Positions 8,982 to 18,100 of a stretch of 64,000 nt of DNA are shown in pieces. The position numbers and the translations under genes were made by a program. This DNA is from Gemmata massiliana (lineage in GTDB: Bacteria; Planctomycetota; Planctomycetia; Gemmatales; Gemmataceae), in assembly GCF_901538265.1 (NCBI RefSeq), contig NZ_LR593886.1:6903738-6967737 (forward strand), given 5' to 3'. Under the pieces are notes generated by a model. It worked only from the letters and a program-made list of their open reading frames with translations. It had not been told where the DNA came from and searched no databases. The number at the start of each line of letters is the position of its first letter. Within the stretch, counting starts at the first letter, position 1.

Positions 8982-9848
8982 TCAAACCCCGAACACGAGT
9001 TGAGGCTTGAGTTGCCCGCGCTCGACGACGCCAATGCCGATCAACCCCGTTTGGCCATCGAACACGGCCAACTCCTCGCCCTCGGGCGGGGCATTGTTCT
9101 CAGACAATCGAATACGCTGACCGTGGCGCAGTCGGATCACTTCGTCCGCGTTCAGGGAAACGTGCTTCATCCCCGCGACTGCTTCCGCCATTGGGAGCAG
9201 TTTCACACTCGCGGGGTCCGCGTCCAGGCTCATCCCCTGTTCGACTCGGAACGGACCGACCCGCGTGCGCCGGAGCGTTTGTACGAGCCCACCGCACCCG
9301 AGCACGTCGCCGAGATCGCGCGCGATGGAGCGAATGTACGTCCCCTTCCCGCAATCCACTTCAACATCGAGATGCGGCCACGCAAAGCCCGTCACGCGGA
9401 TCGCGTAGATCGATACCACGCGGGCGTTCAGTTTCGGCCCCAGTCCCCGGCGCACCAACTCGTGTGCGCGGACGCCGTCGAGCTTCAGCGCGGACACGGC
9501 CGGCGGAACCTGCTCCACGTTCCCGACGAACGCCGCGAGTGCCGCGTCGATCTGTTCGCGCGTGGGGACGGGCGCGTTCGGGGTTTCCGTGACTTCGCCG
9601 TCCGCGTCGTCCGTAGTACTTGTCGCACCGAATCGGAAGCGCGACGAATAACTCTTCCCCATCGCCTGAACGTAGTCCGCCAGGCGCGTCGCGGCGCCGA
9701 TGCACACCACGAGCACGCCCGTCGCGAGCGGGTCGAGCGTGCCGGTGTGCCCGATCTTCGTCTTCCGCGGGAACCAGCGCTGAACGCGGTTCACGGCGTC
9801 GCGCGAGGTCATTCCGCCCGGCTTATCGATCACCAAAAGACCGTTCAT
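8982..9848 (-). CDS. truB: tRNA pseudouridine-55 synthase
   Basis: 288 residues from ATG 9848 (MNGLLVIDKPGGMTSRDAVN); a TTG two codons upstream is an alternative. GHTGTLDPLATGVLV holds the catalytic aspartate (D39), and the later GTYIRSIARDLG motif is also family-specific. TruB converts U55 in the T-loop of tRNAs to pseudouridine. The C-terminal region has the usual PUA-like tail and the length is normal. Here it sits alone, between two GNAT genes, instead of beside infB/rbfA/rpsO. Confidence 0.95.
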   Translation of the reverse strand: MNGLLVIDKPGGMTSRDAVNRVQRWFPRKTKIGHTGTLDPLATGVLVVCIGAATRLADYVQAMGKSYSSRFRFGATSTTDDADGEVTETPNAPVPTREQIDAALAAFVGNVEQVPPAVSALKLDGVRAHELVRRGLGPKLNARVVSIYAIRVTGFAWPHLDVEVDCGKGTYIRSIARDLGDVLGCGGLVQTLRRTRVGPFRVEQGMSLDADPASVKLLPMAEAVAGMKHVSLNADEVIRLRHGQRIRLSENNAPPEGEELAVFDGQTGLIGIGVVERGQLKPQLVFGV

Positions 9849-9855
9849 ATTCAAT

Positions 9856-9885
9856 CACCGACCGGCTCACACCGGCCGTTCGCCC
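9856..9885. repeat. Single arm of the dispersed hairpin repeat
   Basis: This segment, with core ACCGGCTCACACCGGCCG, matches the right arms at 5111-5138 and 29314-29345. No matching left arm is present nearby. It fills the gap between the truB start and the next gene. Confidence 0.6.
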
Positions 9886-9889
9886 AAAG

Positions 9890-10327
9890 TCATGCGTTCG
9901 GGTTATCGCCCAGAATGAGGGACACAATCACGAGGTCGGTGCGTTCGCGCCCACCGATCCGATTCCAGAACGCGAGTCCGGTCGCGTTGTCCGCCTTCAC
10001 CCAGAAGTTGATCTTCTCGATCCCTTCGGCCTTGAGTGCAGCGGCGCAGCGATCCACCAGTTCGCGCCCCAACCCCTGTTTGCGGTGGCGCTCCGATACC
10101 GCGACGTGGTGCAAGTACCCGCGGCGCCCATCATGCCCCGCGAGGCTCACCCCAATCAGCACACCAATCTCGTCGAGCGCCACGAAGCTGCACCCCGGAT
10201 TGCGCCGGAGGTATTTCGCGAGCGCTGCGGGACTGTCCGCGTCGCGCAAGCCGATTCCGGGCAGCCCTTGCCAAAGGGCGAGGGCGGCAGGTATGTCTTC
10301 CTCGGTCATCGAACGAAGCACCACCAT
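9890..10327 (-). CDS. GNAT family N-acetyltransferase
   Basis: 145 residues from ATG 10327 (MVVLRSMTEEDIPAALALWQ); ATG 10309 is an alternative. The acetyl-CoA site is LHHVAVSERHRKQGLGRELVDRC, with the RKQGLG loop. NFWVKADNATGLAFWNRIGG forms the usual final beta-strand/alpha-helix. The substrate is not identifiable. It is divergent from the lipid-kinase-like gene, with only 21 bp between the two start codons, so the promoters must overlap coding sequence or one gene lacks a conventional leader. Confidence 0.85.
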   Translation of the reverse strand: MVVLRSMTEEDIPAALALWQGLPGIGLRDADSPAALAKYLRRNPGCSFVALDEIGVLIGVSLAGHDGRRGYLHHVAVSERHRKQGLGRELVDRCAAALKAEGIEKINFWVKADNATGLAFWNRIGGRERTDLVIVSLILGDNPNA

Positions 10328-10348
10328 CGTTGCGATCCGCGAGGCCGG

Positions 10349-11275
10349 ATGCACGCCACCTGTGTGATTTACAACCCGGCCGCCGGTCGCGGAAGGGCCG
10401 AGCGTCTGTTAAAAACCCTGCCGCCCGCGCGGGCCGCTGGGGTCGAGTTGCGCCCCACCTCACACGCCACCCACGCGATCGAACTCGCGCGCGAAGCGGC
10501 CGATGAAGGTTTCGCGAAGGTGGTCGCGGCCGGGGGCGATGGCACAGTTCACGAGGTCGCCAACGGCATACTTCAAAGCGACCGGCGCGATACGATCTTC
10601 AGCGTCTGGCCGATCGGGTCCGCGAACGACTTCGCGTTCACGCTCGGTATGGACCGGTGGTGGGCACAGCGCGAACGAAATGCCCCCACAGAAACGCTCG
10701 AAATCGATGTCGGCCGCGTGACGACCGCGAACCGCGCGGTCTACTTCGTGTGCAATCTGGGCGTCGGCTTCAACGGTATGGTAAACGGCGAAGCCCGCCA
10801 CACGCGCTGGCTCAAGGGGCTGCCGCTTTACGCCTGGGCGTTCCTCAAAGCGCTGGTGAAGCACTTCGATCGGCCGACGATGACGATCCGCTTCGACGAG
10901 CGCGTGGTGACGACGCCCACACTCGCGCTATCGGTCCTTAACGGCCAGCGCGAAGGGAACTTTCCACTCCGCCCGAACGCGAGCCTGACCGACGGTCTAT
11001 TCGACTACATGCACGCGACGCGGCTCACGCGCATGCACCTGCTCCGCTACCTGCCCGCAATGGCACGCGGGAAGCTCCCCGAAAACCACCGACTCGTCGG
11101 ACTTGGGCGCGCGGCGCGAATTGAGGTGTCGTGCGAAATCCCGCTCTGCGTCCACGCGGACGGTGAGTTCGTATGCGTTCCGGATGAAGGGATCAAGGAA
11201 ATTTCGTTAGAAGTGCTGCCAAAGTGTCTGCGCGTCGAGGTATTCCCGCCCGCGCTTTACGGCGGCCTGAAATAG
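10349..11275 (+). CDS. Diacylglycerol kinase/sphingosine kinase-like lipid kinase (YegS-type)
   Basis: 308 residues from ATG 10349 (MHATCVIYNPAAGRGRAERLL). NPAAGRGR and the VVAAGGDGTVHEVANGIL motif are the nucleotide-binding signature of the DAGK catalytic domain. IGSANDFAFTLG follows, as in YegS/DgkB-type enzymes. The family phosphorylates lipid or sphingoid alcohols. The C-terminal beta-sandwich region (VHADGEFV) is present, so the protein is complete. An in-frame extension upstream is ignored because it overlaps the divergent GNAT gene. Confidence 0.88.
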   Translation: MHATCVIYNPAAGRGRAERLLKTLPPARAAGVELRPTSHATHAIELAREAADEGFAKVVAAGGDGTVHEVANGILQSDRRDTIFSVWPIGSANDFAFTLGMDRWWAQRERNAPTETLEIDVGRVTTANRAVYFVCNLGVGFNGMVNGEARHTRWLKGLPLYAWAFLKALVKHFDRPTMTIRFDERVVTTPTLALSVLNGQREGNFPLRPNASLTDGLFDYMHATRLTRMHLLRYLPAMARGKLPENHRLVGLGRAARIEVSCEIPLCVHADGEFVCVPDEGIKEISLEVLPKCLRVEVFPPALYGGLK

Positions 11276-11278
11276 AAA

Positions 11279-11300
11279 AACCCACCCGCATGGGTGGGTT
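11279..11300 (-). terminator. Intrinsic terminator of the ArsR-family gene
   Basis: Arms AACCCACCC (11279-11287) and GGGTGGGTT (11292-11300) with a 4-base loop. Read on the minus strand, the stem is followed by a T-run (11280-11276), placing it just past the stop at 11322. It lies between two convergent genes. Confidence 0.8.
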
Positions 11301-11321
11301 CGAGGCCGCGCCCGGGAGCCG

Positions 11322-11639
11322 TTAGTTGTGCGGGATCTCGACCCGGCACCAGCCCAGATCGAGGTACGTGCCCTTCGTGTTGTCGCTGCGGAACACCTTC
11401 GGGTGTAGCGAATAAATAACGAACCGACCGTCCTTAATATCTTCAACCAAACCCGCGAGCCGCAGAACGCCCAAGTGGTGTGACACATTCACGATCTCGA
11501 CGTCAAGCGCCTTCGCGAGCTGTGTCACGTTCATCGACCCGGTCCGAAGGCACTCGATGATCCGGATACGGTTCGGCTCCGCGAGGGCCTGGAGCATAGT
11601 GGCGCATTCTTCGGCTTGCTTCTTTTCAGTCATTGTCAT
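11322..11639 (-). CDS. ArsR/SmtB-family winged-helix regulator
   Basis: 105 residues from ATG 11639; a second ATG at 11633 is possible. LQALAEPNRIRIIECLRTG and LAKALDVEIVNVSHHLGVLRLAGLV are the helix-turn-helix of the ArsR family, followed by the wing DGRFVIYSLHP. No conserved cysteine pair is visible in the recognition helix, so metal sensing through the classic ArsR site is unlikely and the ligand is unknown. The AT-rich 170-bp stretch upstream (11640-11808) is the probable operator/promoter region. It has its own terminator. Confidence 0.9.
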   Translation of the reverse strand: MTMTEKKQAEECATMLQALAEPNRIRIIECLRTGSMNVTQLAKALDVEIVNVSHHLGVLRLAGLVEDIKDGRFVIYSLHPKVFRSDNTKGTYLDLGWCRVEIPHN

Positions 11640-11808
11640 GCCCCTTGCAGCACATTGAGGGAGGGAGTGGCACGGTCACCTCGGCGGAACTGAATACTCT
11701 GTCAGGATTTGCGGCGTCTATAACAGAGTTATTCAATCATTGTATTTATACACCTAACCATGCCAAAAACAAGTCCGTGGTGGAACATTCATGTATATAC
11801 CACCGCAA

Positions 11809-12036
11809 TCACGGACCTTTACGCCCGCACCACGGAGCGCCGCACGGAGGGCCGTCGCCGCGACAGTTTGTCGCCGGGCCGCCCTCGGTTACGCGGCCCG
11901 GCGCGGGCAACCCAATGAGCTGATCTAAGTCGGGACTTTCACACTTCGGACACGCCACTGCGATCGCGACGCGCGACGACACGAGCGTTTCAAACGTGTG
12001 CGCGCACTTCCGGCACGTGTATTCGTAAAGCGGCAT
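11809..12036 (-). CDS. FmdB-like zinc-ribbon protein
   Basis: 75 residues from ATG 12036. MPLYEYTCRKCAHTFETLV and ACPKCESPDLDQLIGLP give two CxxC knuckles in the order and spacing of the FmdB putative regulatory family. The C-terminal tail adds three cysteines (TNCRGDGPPCGAPWC), seen in some family members. The family is named after a regulator of formamide/amidase genes but its biochemistry is unsettled. A start further upstream is rejected because the family begins MPxYEY. Confidence 0.88.
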   Translation of the reverse strand: MPLYEYTCRKCAHTFETLVSSRVAIAVACPKCESPDLDQLIGLPAPGRVTEGGPATNCRGDGPPCGAPWCGRKGP

Positions 12037-12129
12037 GAAACCCTCAATTTTCAATGCTAGACGTGGCAACGATCCACATTCTTCAAACGGCAACGAACTT
12101 CGACCCAAAAAGTGTACGACCGAGCGCCG

Positions 12130-13035
12130 CTATTTTCGGCGTTTCTTATACAGTTCGCCCGCCCGGTAAAAGATCTCGCGCTCGTCGGGCGAGAGGCTCT
12201 CCGGGCCGTACTTGGAAACTTTCGCCAACACAGCGTCGAGTTTCGCTTCGAGCTGCTCGTCGGCCGGCCTCCGTGGTGGCGCCTCGACCACAGCGGCGAC
12301 CGGCGCGGGCGCATCCTCAACGGGGGGCGCGATCACCCGGAGTTTCGGGCGCGCGCGGGTCTTCGGAGACGCGGCGAACAGGTTGCTGAACCGCACTCCG
12401 CTCTGGAAGTAGATCAGCCCGAAAGCCGCCCCGCCCAAGTGCGCAAGGTACGCGATCCGCCCGCCACGCGGGTCCGCAGCGCCCAGTGCAAATAGCGCGT
12501 CAAAGCCAACGAACACGACCACCATCAACCAAACCGGCATCGGGATGAAGAAGTACAGGCGCACCTGCGCACGCGGAAAGTGAAACGCAAACAAGACGAG
12601 AGTAGCAGTTACCGCGCCACTCGCACCAATAGCTCGCCCCATTGGGGTCAGCCCGGCCAACTGCCCACCGAGGTAGAACACGTTCGCGCCGACCGCACTG
12701 AAGAGGTAGAACAGCACGAGTTCGCGCGACCCGCGAACGGTTTCGAGGCTCGTACCCGCCCAATACAGGATGAGCATGTTGAAAAACAGGTGCCACAGGT
12801 CCGCGTGCAGGAACGCGGCCGTGAGGAGCCGCCACACCTCGCCGCGGAGGACCGCGTCGGTGTCGAACGCCCCGTATGCCACAAGCGGGCTCAGCGCACG
12901 CGGCCACCCCGTCATGATCTGGCCGAAGAACACGCCCACCGTGATCGCGATCAGCCAGACGGTCGCCCCTTGCTGGCCGACCCGGTCCAGAAAACTGGGG
13001 CCTTCGCGATAATAATCACGGTCCTGAATGCCCAT
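12130..13035 (-). CDS. Rhomboid-family intramembrane serine protease
   Basis: 301 residues from ATG 13035 (MGIQDRDYYREGP). LWHLFFNMLILYWAG matches the HxxxN oxyanion segment, GASGAVTATLV the catalytic-serine GxSG motif, and IAYLAHLGGAAFGLIYF the catalytic histidine. At least six hydrophobic helices are visible. Rhomboids cleave transmembrane segments of substrate proteins within the membrane. The C-terminal ~90 residues are a soluble, proline/alanine-rich cytosolic tail ending in a helical SPDEREIFYRAGELYKKR segment, common in planctomycete rhomboids. Confidence 0.92.
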   Translation of the reverse strand: MGIQDRDYYREGPSFLDRVGQQGATVWLIAITVGVFFGQIMTGWPRALSPLVAYGAFDTDAVLRGEVWRLLTAAFLHADLWHLFFNMLILYWAGTSLETVRGSRELVLFYLFSAVGANVFYLGGQLAGLTPMGRAIGASGAVTATLVLFAFHFPRAQVRLYFFIPMPVWLMVVVFVGFDALFALGAADPRGGRIAYLAHLGGAAFGLIYFQSGVRFSNLFAASPKTRARPKLRVIAPPVEDAPAPVAAVVEAPPRRPADEQLEAKLDAVLAKVSKYGPESLSPDEREIFYRAGELYKKRRK

Positions 13036-13288
13036 GAGCCGCACCCCGCGCGCCGCACCGATCTTGATTTCTAATACCTTACCAGACGGTACACGGAACG
13101 GGAACGAACCGCCACATAGTCCGTGCCGCGCCCGAAGCCCCCGGTCACCCACTTGAGTTTTTCCGTCGTATATTATCAAGCGTTATAACACTTCATTTCA
13201 ATTCGATAAATTGTCCGTTTGCCTCAAACAGGAAACGCCGGCACGGAAACTCGAACGCTGATACCTTCAAAGACGCCATAGGCGCGTT

Positions 13289-14950
13289 TCACTCGTCCAG
13301 ACCGTCCAAGTGATTCGGAAGGTATACGCCCTCCGGCGCAAATGCGACGCGCGCACCATCCCCGCCGTCGATCATCACCCCTACGGCCCACGCGAGACGC
13401 TTGCAATTCCGGAACACGGATATCAGTGCGTCCACACAATCGTCGTCAGTATCGAATCGAACAACGCACAAGCGCGGGAATTTTGGCGAGTTCACGAACG
13501 CCTCAAGGGTGGTCGGATCGGGAGCCGGTCGCACACACTCAAACGCGATCGTGTGCAAATCCGGGAACTCATCTCCGTCGGTCAGTGCCGTGAGCGCGGA
13601 CGGCACAAACAATGAACCCAATGCGAGCGTCCGGAGCTGACGACAGGAACTATTCCGAGCAAGCGCGCGGAGGGCGTCCGGTGGAACCCGGCCACCGTGA
13701 ATCCGAAGGTCTGTGAGCTGGCCGAGATTCGGCGACGCGAACAGTGCGTCCAGTCCCGCCCCGGTGGTGTGATCAAGCCAGAGAGAAAGTGAGTTCAAGT
13801 TCGCCAACACCGGCGATTCCGCAATTCGCCTCAAACCGTCGTCGGTTAGTCTGGCTCTGACAAGGTGCAGTCGCTGAAGGTTCGAGGTAACGTGCGCGGC
13901 AAGAACACGAGACAGGTTTTCACCATGCACCGCGGGACCGTTTATTCTCAATTCTTCAAGTGTTACTGGCCCGGAAGCGGCCTGTATTGCGTTGGCGAAC
14001 ACACGAGCAGGCTCGGAAGAGGAGCCTGTGTGCAAGGTAAGCTGCTGCAGTCGCGCGGTCGCGAGCGCGCGGAACCACGGGAAATCACTCCCACCGAAGA
14101 GGGTAAAATGGGTAATTTGCTTCCAGACGTCCGAGTCGACGAATTGGGTAACAGCTCGGCTGTAGTCGGGGCGAACACCTCCAGCCAAACCAAGTTCGCG
14201 AAGATTCGGGAAATCTCCGCGGACCAATTCCAGTACAGAATCCCCATTCAGTTGAACATCCCAAGCCATTCCCGCGTACATCACAACATTCAAAGCAACG
14301 AGCCGTTGCACGATCGGCATACGAAACCAGTGAAGCACGTCACGGTCTGAGATGCCACTTAGCGTCACGCTCAATTTGCGTAGCCGGGCAAAGTCTGCGT
14401 GTCGGAGAAATGAATCGATCTGTGGAAGCTGCTCCCGGTAATGAGCAGCGACATCACGGCTGGTGGGACGCGACCACAGAGCTAACGACTCGATCCGTCC
14501 CCATTCAGGCCAACTCACAACAGATGCAAGGTTGTTCGTGGGAAGCACCCCACCATCGCGGATCGGGTGCGCGGCACAAAGCTCGGCAAGGCCGTTTGTA
14601 TTCGCGTTTCCCACAACGCCTGAACCATTTACGGCTTCGAGAAACCCGCGCCGAAAGATGGCCTGGTTCGGACCATCATCGGCGTCCTCCCTGTTCCGAA
14701 ATGCCGGCCAGGGCGCGGACCATTCGGTCGCGTATTTCGCCAACAGCCGCCGTTCCGTGACTTCAAAGTCCGCGCACCGAGGGTCATCGACCGGAAGTCG
14801 AGCCAATTCGACCTGCGCGCGAATGAACGTCACCCGGCCCGCCTTCGCGGGATCACCCTGTTCGTCGAGCCAGTCGGCGAATGCCAAACGCGGCGTATCT
14901 TCGTCCGGGTACTCGCGGATCGTATTGAGGAACGCGGTTTCGTCGGACAC
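13289..14950 (-). CDS. TIGR02996-domain protein with leucine-rich-repeat-like body
   Basis: 553 residues from GTG 14950, preceded by a strong GGAGGAG. The N-terminal ~50 residues (EDTPRLAFADWLDEQGDP) match the TIGR02996 repeat-companion domain, found almost only in Gemmata-type planctomycetes. The rest holds repeated strand-turn units such as LRKLSVTLSGISD, LQRLHLVRARLTDDGLRRIA and LTDLRIHGGRVPPDALRALA, as in leucine-rich repeats. A protein-protein interaction role is likely; no catalytic motif is seen. No signal peptide, so probably cytoplasmic. Confidence 0.88.
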   Translation of the reverse strand: MSDETAFLNTIREYPDEDTPRLAFADWLDEQGDPAKAGRVTFIRAQVELARLPVDDPRCADFEVTERRLLAKYATEWSAPWPAFRNREDADDGPNQAIFRRGFLEAVNGSGVVGNANTNGLAELCAAHPIRDGGVLPTNNLASVVSWPEWGRIESLALWSRPTSRDVAAHYREQLPQIDSFLRHADFARLRKLSVTLSGISDRDVLHWFRMPIVQRLVALNVVMYAGMAWDVQLNGDSVLELVRGDFPNLRELGLAGGVRPDYSRAVTQFVDSDVWKQITHFTLFGGSDFPWFRALATARLQQLTLHTGSSSEPARVFANAIQAASGPVTLEELRINGPAVHGENLSRVLAAHVTSNLQRLHLVRARLTDDGLRRIAESPVLANLNSLSLWLDHTTGAGLDALFASPNLGQLTDLRIHGGRVPPDALRALARNSSCRQLRTLALGSLFVPSALTALTDGDEFPDLHTIAFECVRPAPDPTTLEAFVNSPKFPRLCVVRFDTDDDCVDALISVFRNCKRLAWAVGVMIDGGDGARVAFAPEGVYLPNHLDGLDE

Positions 14951-15142
14951 GGGCGATTTCTCCTCCCAAACGCTGTATTCGTTCCGCGATTGTAACTACT
15001 GGCCCAAGAGCGGGATGCCGAGCAATCCGTCTGTGGCGGTGACCCGTCTTAAGGGTATAATCCCCTGGTGGTGTTGCGCCCCGCAATGCGATCCGGCGAT
15101 TAATGGCCCTTTGGCAGCCCGGCGCTGCCCGGAGATCGATAC

Positions 15143-18100
15143 ATGGCCGCGGTTCTTGAGCAAGCCGAAGCCGCCACGAAGAACGGCACGCGGGTCGACG
15201 AACAGATCGCCCAGGCGACCAGCCGCATTCGCACCCACGATATCACGTTCGGGGGGCTGGTTCTCGTCGCGTTCGTGCTGGTTTACGCCACCGCGATGAT
15301 CCTGCTCGACAAGTACCTCGGGCTCGCCGAGTGGCTGCGCCAAGTCGCGTTCCTCGGGTTCCTGGCCGCGTGCGCGGGCATCGCCTACGCCACGATCCTC
15401 AGCCCGCTCCGCAAGAAGATCAACCCTCTGTACGCGGCCAAGCGGGTCGAGAGCACCATCGACGACGCCAAGAACAGCGTCACCGGGTACGTGGACGCCC
15501 AGCAACAGGGCACGCTCAACGCCACCGTAAAGGCCGCGCTCGCGCACCGGGCCGCGAAGTCCGTGGCCGCGGCCGACGTGAACAAGGCCGTCGACCACCG
15601 CGGGCTGCTCTACCTCGGCGGCACCTCGGTCGCGCTCTTCCTCACGCTCATCGTGCTGTTCTTCGTGTTCCGGCCGGCACAATTCTCCTCGCTCGTGGGG
15701 CGAGCGTTCGTCCCGTTCGGCTCCGGTGACATCGTCACGCGCACGCACATCGACGTCGTGAGGCCCGACCCGGCCGAAGCCACGGTCACCACCGGCCAAA
15801 CGATCGTGGTCGCGGTTCACGTGGGCGGGAAGATCCCGAGCGCGGACGGCCCCGAGCGCGTGCGCCTGATGATCCGGCACAATCAGGCCGACCCAAATTA
15901 CACCGAACTCCCAATGGTGCAGGGGGATACCTCGCGGGACTTTGAACTCCGCGTGCCGGACCACCTCGTACAGTACGGGTTCTGGTACAAGGTTGCCGGC
16001 GGCGATTACACGACGCCCGAATACAGGGTTACGGTGCGCACGCTGCCGCTGTTCACTGAGTTTCAGGCCACATACGAGTACCCGGCCTACCTGCGCCGTA
16101 AGACCGAGCCCACGAACGATCCGCAGCTCCGTGCTCCACGCGGCACGACGGTCACACTCGTCGGGCGCACCAACCGCGATGTGCGCGAAGGAACGATGGT
16201 CGTCGAACCGGGTGGCGTCCGCGTGACCGGTACCCCCGTCGCCGATAAGCCTGATAGCCTGGCGTTCAAGCTCAAGCTCACGGAATCGGGCAGCTACAAA
16301 CTCAGTTTCAACGCGACCACCGGCGAGCACAGCACGGATTCGTTCCAGTCCCGGATTCTCGTCGAAGCGGACAAGGCGCCGGAAATCGCCATCAACAAAC
16401 CGGAAGAAGACGAGATCACCGCCCCCACGAACGGGCAAATCGCGATCGACGGCAAGGTCGGCGACGACTTCGGCATCGACACGATCACGCTCAAAATGAA
16501 GATCGTGTCGCCGGTCGAGCGCCCGCTGCTCGACCGCCCGTACCTGAACGGCAAGGACAAGTCGTTCCACCGGAAGAAAGACAACACCTGGCCCACCGAC
16601 GTCGACTACAAGGGCTCGGTCGACCTCGCGCAGCTCAAGGCGGACCCGACCGGGCTCCCGCTCACGCTCACACCCGACATGGTGATCGAGTTCTGGCTCG
16701 AAGCCACCGACAACTGCACCGAGCCGAAGCCGAACCTGGGGCGCTCGGTCGCGAAGCGCGTGCGCCTCACCCCGCCGAAGGTCGAGCCGCAGGACAAGCA
16801 GAAGCTCGACCAGGACAAGGCGAACCGTAAAGACGAAGAACAAAAGCACGACGCGCAACAGGAACAGAAGCTCGATCAAGAGAATCGCGACCCGAAGAAC
16901 GGCAACAACGGCGGGCAGAACCAAAACCAACCTGACCAGAAAACCGAACCGAAGAACGGCACCAACGGCGAGGGGACAAAAGAAGGCCCACCCGATCCGA
17001 CGAAGATGCCTCCGCCGAACAAGGACAAGAGCGAGCCGAAGACCGACAACCCAATGGGCGGGATGTCCGAGACAGGCAACCCGATGGGTAGCCCCACGCC
17101 GAAGGGTGGCATGAACGACCCATCCTCGAAGCCGATGGGTTCCACGGAACCGAACGGCACGAACACGCAGAACGGTACCAATCCGGACAGGCCCATGCCG
17201 GAAGCGCCTCCGCCCAAGTCGCCGGAGGAGAAGTCCGTCCAGGATAGGGCTGACAAGCTCAACAACGCGATCGAGAAGGAAAAGCAGGAAGGCGGTTCCG
17301 GAAAATCGAACCCGAGCGCCAACGAGAACGAGCGCACCGATTCCGCGCAACAGAAGAAGCAGCCGCCCGCGGGCGACATGGGCAACGCGACCGAGCCGAA
17401 GCCGGAACCGAAACAGGGCGAACCCAATAACCCGATGCAGGACAATGCCCCGGCAAGCGGGAAGTCCGAAGGGAAGCTCGAAAAGCCGAGCAACCCCGCG
17501 GAGCCGAAACCGGAACCGAAACAGGGCGAACCGAAGCCGGGCAACGACCCGATGAACAAAGCGGGCCAGAAGAACACCGCGCCGTCCGAAACGCGCGACG
17601 AACCGGTCGGCGCGCCGCCGGGCGTCGACAAGGAACCCAAGCAGTCACAACCGAACCCCAAAGACCCGAACCCCAAAGATCCGAAAGATCCGAATCCCAA
17701 CCCGGATCAAAAGCAAGACCCGAACTCGGGTTCCAAGGCCAAGTCCGCGACCCAAAAGGGCGACGAGCAACAGGGCGGCATGTCGGACTCCACCGACAAG
17801 AAAGACCCGGCCGCGGACGCTGGCAGTGGCCCCAAGCCGATGCGTGAACCCACTCGGGGCGAAGACAAGCCCAATCAGCCCCAGAACCAACCTCAACCAG
17901 CGGGTGGAACCAAGCCCGAGAACAAGCAACCCGACGCGGGCGACGCGAAGCCGAACAAGGCTCCGGCTCCCAGCGAAAACAAACCCAAACCCGAAGACAT
18001 GATGTCTGGCGGGACGGGCACGCCCGAATCCAAGCCGGAGGGCGACGCGAACCAGTCAACGAAGCCCAACAGCACCGGCGCCGCCGAAACCAAATCGGCC

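Noticed and set aside
14996-17350. Long minus-strand open frame opposite the giant repeat protein
   Set aside because: Its sequence is a low-complexity arginine/leucine/valine mirror of the plus-strand gene, with no family motif; the plus strand has clear membrane and repeat features.
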